Of a stretch of 64,000 nucleotides of DNA, positions 59,801 through 64,000 are shown piece by piece. The notes beneath the pieces are model-generated. The model made no database searches and was not told the DNA's origin. It saw only the letters and a program-made list of their open reading frames with translations. The position numbers and the translations under genes were made by a program. Within the stretch, counting starts at the first letter, position 1, and the number at the start of each line of letters is the position of its first letter. Source of the DNA: Balanoglossus misakiensis (taxonomy: Eukaryota; Hemichordata); NCBI GenBank assembly GCA_040954595.2, contig CM082588.2, forward strand, positions 7,130,001-7,194,000, read 5' to 3'.

Positions 59801-62800
59801 AGCCGGAGTGGCCCTGACATTGATTCCTGTGGGCCACACTTATGCTGTTTTCGCCTTACTCTGGGGAGTCTTTGGTTACAGCATTGGAGTCTACTTTCCG
59901 CTCATTCCAGTCACTCTCAGATATAAGCTAGGGGGTCAGCATTTTTCAAGCGCAGTTGGATGGTCCTATTTGTTTGGGGGCATAGGATCTCTGATTGGCC
60001 CACCTGTTGCTGGTAAGTATGCGACCTACAATTTGTGCCTCTGACTTTCATAAATAGGACAAATATTTGTGCAAGTCACATGAATTATCACTACCTTAAA
60101 TAGGTGTTTACTACTTAGGTTAGTGATAAAAATCTCACATGTATGATAGAATTTCAAGATGGCCGATTTCTATCGTGTTTAATAAATGAGAGTTCAGAAG
60201 CTAAATTATTATTGTTAGGCCAAACTGAAATGTCAGCGCTGGAAAAATAACAATTATATGAAAAGTTTTATATCTTTTTTCTCTTCTCTTAGGTTTGATA
60301 TATGATGTCTCTCACAACTATGACCACTGTTTTTTCTTGGCTGGGGCCTCATACATCATCTCTGCCATCATTGTTGCACTGTACTATGCATACGACAGAT
60401 GTACATCAAGAATTGAGAGCTTTGATGTACACAGACAGACGGACAACCCAGAGAACTCTCATCTGCATTAACCCTTTCACCACCATGGTTCAGTCCAAAC
60501 CTTTTGTTTTCTACGGTAAGGTTGGACCTCCAAAGAGGAAACTGGGGGTGAAAGGGTTAACCCGCAACACATCAAGCTGCAAGGAATGAAAACTCTTGGC
60601 TGGACAACAGCAGATGCATAAAGTTTATTGGAACCATGGTCTCTGGGATGCAACTTTATGTTATCAGCTATAAGGCTAAAGAAAGTAGTTTTAGCTTTGC
60701 ATCCTCATATTTTTTGTATGACATATTTTGACATACCTTGGCTGGACTGATTTCCAGATGTTAATGTTATTGTTTGGTTCCCATTTAGTAGTACCATTAC
60801 TCCAAGCGAGTCCCCATTCTGTAATTCAAAATAACGACATTCAGATGAATTTAATAATTTTCAAGGGAGTTATTCATAAACAACCTGATGCTATTGTGCG
60901 TTGTGTATTTTCACTGTAAATATAAACTGACAGTGTCAAGTTACGTTATTCTAACCATTTCACCCCAGTTCTGTCTTCAGAGGTCCAACCTTACCATAGA
61001 AAACAATGGGTTTGGACTAAACCATGGTGGTGGAAGGGTTAAAGTTTGTTATGATGCATTGAATATTGCCAAATTTGCTAAACAGAGTCAGGTTGTGTCG
61101 TAAAGAGATGTTGACAATAGAAGACATATGAAACGCAAAGGGGAAAAAAACTCTGCTAAACACAGCTTTGGTTTCAAATGTAAATAAAGTTCAATTCAGA
61201 AAGAATCACTTGTTTTTATCTCAGCGATAATAGGATTACAAATTATCAGGATTAACAAAACATGAAATAAAACAAAACAATGTTTATTTTGATTGCCGTC
61301 AGCTGTGCAGTAACCACAGGCTTAGTGCCTTTCATCAATGTTTATGCCGCACAAGGTTATTGAGATTTGTCTACAGGCAAATTTTACCATATGTTTTTCC
61401 ACAAATCCTATGATATTTGCCTCTAGACAAGATAAAATCTTGGAAATGTCTCTTTGAACATGAAATCAATGGCTGTTACTACCAGATTCAAATATTATCT
61501 AGTAATATAAAACAAATGTTTTGTCCATTACTATAATCAATTTTCCATCTGGCTCAATTTGCCTGTCGGACATCTCACTTACACATGAAAACACATCAAA
61601 CAGAAACATCTAAACAAAAACAGAAATAGGCAAACTATCAAAAACAGAAATTGTGATCATCAATCCTCCATTTCATTTACATGTTGGCTTGTGGAGTGAC
61701 TGGTTTTTATTCTCTGACAAATTATTTGCTGGAAATGTCTGTCGTCAAGCCACCCAAGGTTATATAAATTTCACCTATCCAACACCAGTTTGGTCTGGTC
61801 CAATTATTTTCAAAGTGTGTATATGGACTCATCCATGAGCAAAGAGGGGTGACCATGTTGAAGTTCACACATTTGGACACTACTCCATCAAACTGACAGT
61901 TACAAACTAAACTGTAAAATGAACAGTAGTAGGTTTTAATTACTCAAACTAATTAGATAATTCTTAGGTTCCAAATTTATATTGAAACACATACACATGC
62001 CCGATACACGAACTTGATGACTCGTAGACTGAAAAGTTAATTTGTCATTTTATCTTGTTGTGAATCACGGTCAGACAGCTGAGTGATATCAAATTCAATT
62101 TCCTTCATATAGTGGTACAATAGCATGCAAACTTGTCAAAGATATTAAATTGTGCATTTTATCTGAAAATCTGAAATATGTTATCTCACAGCGTTTCAGA
62201 TAAAAGGATGTTTTGTTCCTGTGTGGTTTATCTCTATCAGTTTTCCTTCACAATTTTATGAAAGCCTGAATTTTCAGCAACTTTTGATATTTTCATAAAG
62301 ACCGGTGACTTTGTACAAAAGATGAATAGGACTGAATGAATCAATTATCTGTTTATCTAAATCGGTGATTTATGACGTCAGTTGGAGAAAATCTACAGTG
62401 GTTGGTTGTTAATGATGTCAGTCTCTGGTATGCGTGAAAAAAGTGCATTTGTATGAAAATTCTGTGGGTAACCGTTTATTCATTTTGGACGAGTATTTAC
62501 TCTCATATCCTACAAACAGGATGGAAGTTGTGCGTGGTTGAACGTTCATTCACTACATATCCACATGTAGAGTAACATAAACAGTGTCTTGTATCAAACA
62601 TAATTAATGGAAAAAGGGCAGCAAGAGAGACTTTGTCCCTTTAATGTCACTTTATGCTTGAGCTGAATAAAAAATACAATACAGTATTTCTTTGATGTAC
62701 TTGGCTTTAGTCTGACAGCCAAGTACATCAAAGAACTACTGTATTGTATTTCTGTGGTCTACAGATCTACTACTACCATGACATCATTATAATTTTACCT

Positions 62801-64000
62801 GGTGCTGATTGAAACTGCCGTCAAGATTATTCATTGACCTCTGAACTTTTGTGATCATTTGCATACTGTGATCCATTTTCCCCTGCAGCATCCAATGGAG
62901 GACCAGAATTCCAAATAAACCGAGGCATATCTGTACACACTCAGGGTTGTGTCCAGCCAGCCATTGTAAGATGCGTGTGATGTCATCATCTGACTGTAAA
63001 ACTGAAAATGTCTCTAAGTCTTCCGTGTTACGTCGGACACATAACTTCTTAACTGGGAACAGAAAATAACAGGGACTACTGTAAAACGGGTTATTTTCGC
63101 GACAGGAAATTTTCGCGATATCAAAAGAGGCAACTGTTACGCGAGGATTAATTTTCGCGCTCTCGTATTTCACTAAATGCATCGTTATCCCCGAAAAACA
63201 TTTTTAAGCGAGTTTTTATTTTTGCGTTGTGTTGGCTCTCTTGTATTTTGCGAAAATTTATTGCTCACGAAAATAACCCGTTTTACAGTATTTCAGTATT
63301 TTGTACACAAAAGAGGTACATATGTTTTTGTGTTGACCTTTCAATGGTTTTCTGTATGACCATTCACTCATTTTGCAATTCTTCTAACTTTTATCTAGCT
63401 TTAAAGTTCACCTGACCTTTGAAGTGGTTGAACAAAAGATTATTGAACTCTCTGCCGTATCTAACGAGTATTCTTGTCAAATTTATACTCCTTTCTAACT
63501 TTCTCTTTCTGGAATCGAAGTTTACAGATAATAGCAATTATAAAAATTTTCACATTTTACCTCTGAGTAGGCTGTTCTGTATGTGTTGTCCTAGACAGTC
63601 CTCTGCAGTGAATTGATGGTGTTGAGTTATAAGTAAACACAAAGCATAGTTGTAACTCACGGCTAATTCAATGTAAATGGTGTGTACATTAACAGAAAGT
63701 CCTGTAAGAGATGATCAGAGAGTAGAAGTTACAGTGATGTCTATAATTTTAGTTTCGTTTGTTGTGTGTGCATTTCACTAACGGCATATGATAAATGTTG
63801 AAACGACCCAAAACGCCCGTTTCCTTGAGGAAATGGCTCGTTTCAGTTGGTTTATGGTCTTTTGGCTCATTTTGGCCCGTTCTGGGTCGTTTCAACATGT
63901 ATCATATGCCTTTCACTAACCCATGAGCAGCAAAACCTTGCAAAAATCATCTGTGAGTTGTGACTAAAATAAATGATATGGATGTCTGGATAATGAAAAA
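47361..64000 (-). CDS. FANCG: FANCG-like TPR protein (Fanconi anaemia group G), 5' end outside the window
   Basis: FANCG is a TPR scaffold of the nuclear Fanconi core complex that promotes FANCD2 ubiquitination at DNA crosslinks (family knowledge). Exons in coding order: 63701-63561, 63052-62799, [53622-53549, tentative], 51986-51840, 51487-51345, 50944-50798, 50303-50125, 49757-49691, 49276-48748, 48326-48168, 47749-47593, 47472-47361. From 51986 on, the phases join into 545 continuous residues ending ISKRSNVL; the two upstream exons add 131. Segments collinear with human FANCG include IYIELAVSYNYALCL, YKQLRWYDAELETWNLL, QRYLDLMAFIMDSAV, ILISCGKLQEALKILLLSIQ and NHTLLLLQLGRLQQAV. A large exon (49276-48748) inserts a Ser/Asp-rich linker with basic clusters (SSRKRFR, KDYKRRRL). 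The 62799 exon ends in phase 0 while the 51986 exon needs one preceding base, so at least one exon between them is not firmly placed. Identification rests on remembered human sequence, not a search. Confidence 0.82.
47757..47811 (-). repeat. TAAA microsatellite upstream of a FANCG acceptor
   Basis: About 13 TAAA units on the plus strand (TTTA on the coding strand) end 8 bp before the acceptor of the penultimate FANCG exon (exon starts 47749). The spacer TCTGAATCTAG supplies the AG. Confidence 0.95.
49428..49632 (+). repeat. MITE-like family 2, copy 3
   Basis: Begins TTAAAGGGACAAAGTCTCCC and ends near CTCTTTAA. It holds CTACATGTGGATATACAGTG and CACACAACTTCCATCCCGTC. It lies in the FANCG intron between 49276 and 49691. 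Confidence 0.85.
50967..51070 (-). repeat. MITE-like family 2, truncated copy
   Basis: Carries only the inner-to-end part (GCCAAAATGAATCATCGGTC to GGATGGAAGTTGTGTGTGGT) in reverse orientation. It lies in the FANCG intron between exons 51487-51345 and 50944-50798. Confidence 0.75.
51987..53905 (-). other. Part of the large FANCG intron, below the transporter genes
   Basis: Contains one candidate FANCG exon at 53549-53622: acceptor TTTTCTCTTCAG, 74 nt, encoding TIHLCGVKSEQNVCYFVYID and then LIMP, with donor GTATGG. Its end phase fits the exon at 51986, but its start phase does not fit 62799. The remainder holds no recognisable gene; the 5' flank of the first transporter gene is at the top of this interval. 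Confidence 0.4.
53906..57176 (+). CDS. SLC16-like (monocarboxylate transporter family) MFS transporter 1, complete
   Basis: Twelve-helix major-facilitator transporter of the SLC16 type, expected in the plasma membrane; the substrate is unknown. Exons 53906-54095, 54680-54823, 55417-56391, 57025-57176; 1461 nt, 486 aa plus stop, all introns phase 1. Family marks: YGPSIVIIRQYFDKYYSTVN then GLAATGVAVGIMVFPPLYQ (the SLC16 TM4-5 signature) and DNYGWRGALLIIAGINSH. A charged cytoplasmic loop of about 90 residues follows between the two six-helix halves, and the C-terminal half ends GWIYDSSGDYNLSFYMAG. The usual SLC16 TM1 motif with a Gly-rich Trp box is not evident, so proton-coupled monocarboxylate transport should not be assumed. 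Start chosen: MSFRKMRFDSL; the second ATG (MRFDSL) is also possible. It lies inside a FANCG intron on the opposite strand. Confidence 0.9.
57177..58087 (+). other. Spacer between the two transporter genes
   Basis: About 0.9 kb holding the 3' UTR of transporter 1 and the promoter of transporter 2. A candidate polyadenylation signal, AATAAA, lies near 57550, and a decayed family 1 fragment lies at about 57575-57630. Nothing else is recognised. Confidence 0.5.
58088..60471 (+). CDS. SLC16-like (monocarboxylate transporter family) MFS transporter 2, complete
   Basis: Tandem paralogue of the gene at 53906. Exons 58088-58271, 58554-58697, 59095-60012, 60293-60471; 1425 nt, 474 aa plus stop, with introns in the same positions and phase (all phase 1). 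It begins MDELTWRNVMIAISS. The TM4-5 signature is YGPGIVIIRQYYEKYYSTVN then GLAATGVAVGIMVFPPLYQ. The C-terminal half begins with NLFCAPFFIVMCCATLVVG and the last exon reads GLIYDVSHNYDHCFFLAG. The central loop differs completely from transporter 1 in sequence. The TAA stop (60469-60471) lies within the first four bases of a family 1 repeat. Substrate unknown; it is nested inside the FANCG intron. Confidence 0.9.
60468..60560 (+). repeat. MITE-like family 1, copy supplying a stop codon
   Basis: Intact 93-bp copy with ends TTAACCCTTTCACCACC and GGGGGTGAAAGGGTTAA. Its first bases TTAA overlap the TAA stop of transporter 2, so the element forms the start of that gene's 3' UTR. Confidence 0.9.
60952..61042 (-). 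repeat. MITE-like family 1, copy 7
   Basis: Reverse-orientation copy carrying TTCACCCCAG, AGGTCCAACCTTACCATAGA and GACTAAACCATGGTGGTGGA before GGGTTAA. It lies about 390 bp downstream of the copy at 60468, in opposite orientation. Confidence 0.85.
62469..62643 (-). repeat. MITE-like family 2, copy 5
   Basis: Ends GAGACTTTGTCCCTTTAA and contains GGATGGAAGTTGTGCGTGGT and CTACATATCCACATGTAGAG. It lies in the large FANCG intron. Confidence 0.85.
62671..62751. repeat. Hairpin element (AATACAATACAGTA arms)
   Basis: Near-perfect 35-bp arms (AAATACAATACAGTATTTCT... and complement) around a 10-bp loop, TTAGTCTGAC. It lies about 50 bp below the FANCG exon ending at 62799, next to a family 2 element. 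Confidence 0.85.
63077..63290. repeat. MITE-like family 3, copy 3
   Basis: Ends TACTGTAAAACGGGTTATTT and ATAACCCGTTTTACAGTA. It lies in the FANCG intron, ending 25 bp upstream of the acceptor of the exon starting at 63052. Confidence 0.9.
63783..63910. repeat. Palindromic element with 10-bp target-site duplication
   Basis: Inverted repeat with ends GGCATATGAT and ATCATATGCC; inner arms read GTTGAAACGACCCA and TGGGTCGTTTCAAC. The 10-bp direct repeat TTTCACTAAC flanks it on both sides (63773-63782 and 63911-63920), which is the expected trace of transposon insertion. It lies upstream of the first visible FANCG exon. Confidence 0.9.

Larger units (their letters stand above)
60561..62798. other. 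Upper part of the large FANCG intron
   Basis: Holds the 3' UTR of transporter 2 (AATAAA-type signals near 61185), a family 1 copy (60952-61042), a family 2 copy (62469-62643) and a hairpin (62671-62751). No FANCG exon with the required phase was found here by eye. Confidence 0.5.

Noticed and set aside
61570-61615. Possible 27-nt FANCG micro-exon with good splice sites
   Set aside because: It is phase 0 at both ends, so it cannot by itself resolve the phase gap, and 27 nt is too little to judge.

Overview
This is nuclear DNA from an animal. Genes are split by GT-AG introns, intergenic DNA is AT-rich, microsatellites are frequent, and many short inverted-repeat elements (MITE-like) are present. 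The gene set is a TAK1/MAP3K7 kinase, chloride intracellular channel (CLIC) proteins, a Fanconi anaemia group G (FANCG) homologue and SLC16-type transporters. A FANCG homologue in a genome with non-vertebrate-type CLICs suggests an invertebrate, most likely a non-vertebrate deuterostome (hemichordate, echinoderm or cephalochordate). The species cannot be fixed from the sequence alone. I built all gene models by hand from splice sites, reading frame and family motifs. For every complete model the exon lengths add up to an intact reading frame.

Layout. (1) 763-9744, plus strand: a complete 17-exon TAK1/MAP3K7 gene encoding 704 aa, with two adjacent central exons that look like a duplicated pair. 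(2) 14793-45666, minus strand: a tandem array of four complete CLIC-like genes, here A to D (226, 215, 226 and 213 aa). Their redox motifs differ (C-V-F-C, C-P-F-C, C-P-F-S, C-P-F-S), and gene A has one more intron than the others. (3) 47361 to beyond 64000, minus strand: a FANCG-like TPR gene whose 5' end lies outside the window. (4) 53906-57176 and 58088-60471, plus strand: two tandem SLC16/monocarboxylate-transporter-like genes (486 and 474 aa), each with four exons and the same intron phases. Both sit inside a large FANCG intron on the opposite strand.

Repeats. At least four families of short terminal-inverted-repeat elements recur across the window. They lie in introns, often within a few tens of bases of splice sites. 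One copy supplies the stop codon of the second transporter gene. Several single-copy fold-back elements are also present, including a 620-bp palindrome in a TAK1 intron and one flanked by a perfect 10-bp direct repeat. Long microsatellites lie close upstream of acceptors in CLIC gene B (a CT run on the coding strand) and FANCG (a TTTA run).

How the genes relate. TAK1 (stress and innate immune signalling), the CLICs (glutathione-S-transferase-fold redox/channel proteins), FANCG (DNA crosslink repair scaffold) and the transporters have no known joint pathway. The biology of interest is gene-family evolution: local CLIC expansion with changes at the catalytic thiol, TAK1 exon duplication, and a transporter pair nested in a DNA-repair gene with signs of gene conversion. 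I found no RNA genes, CRISPR arrays or recognisable coding transposons.
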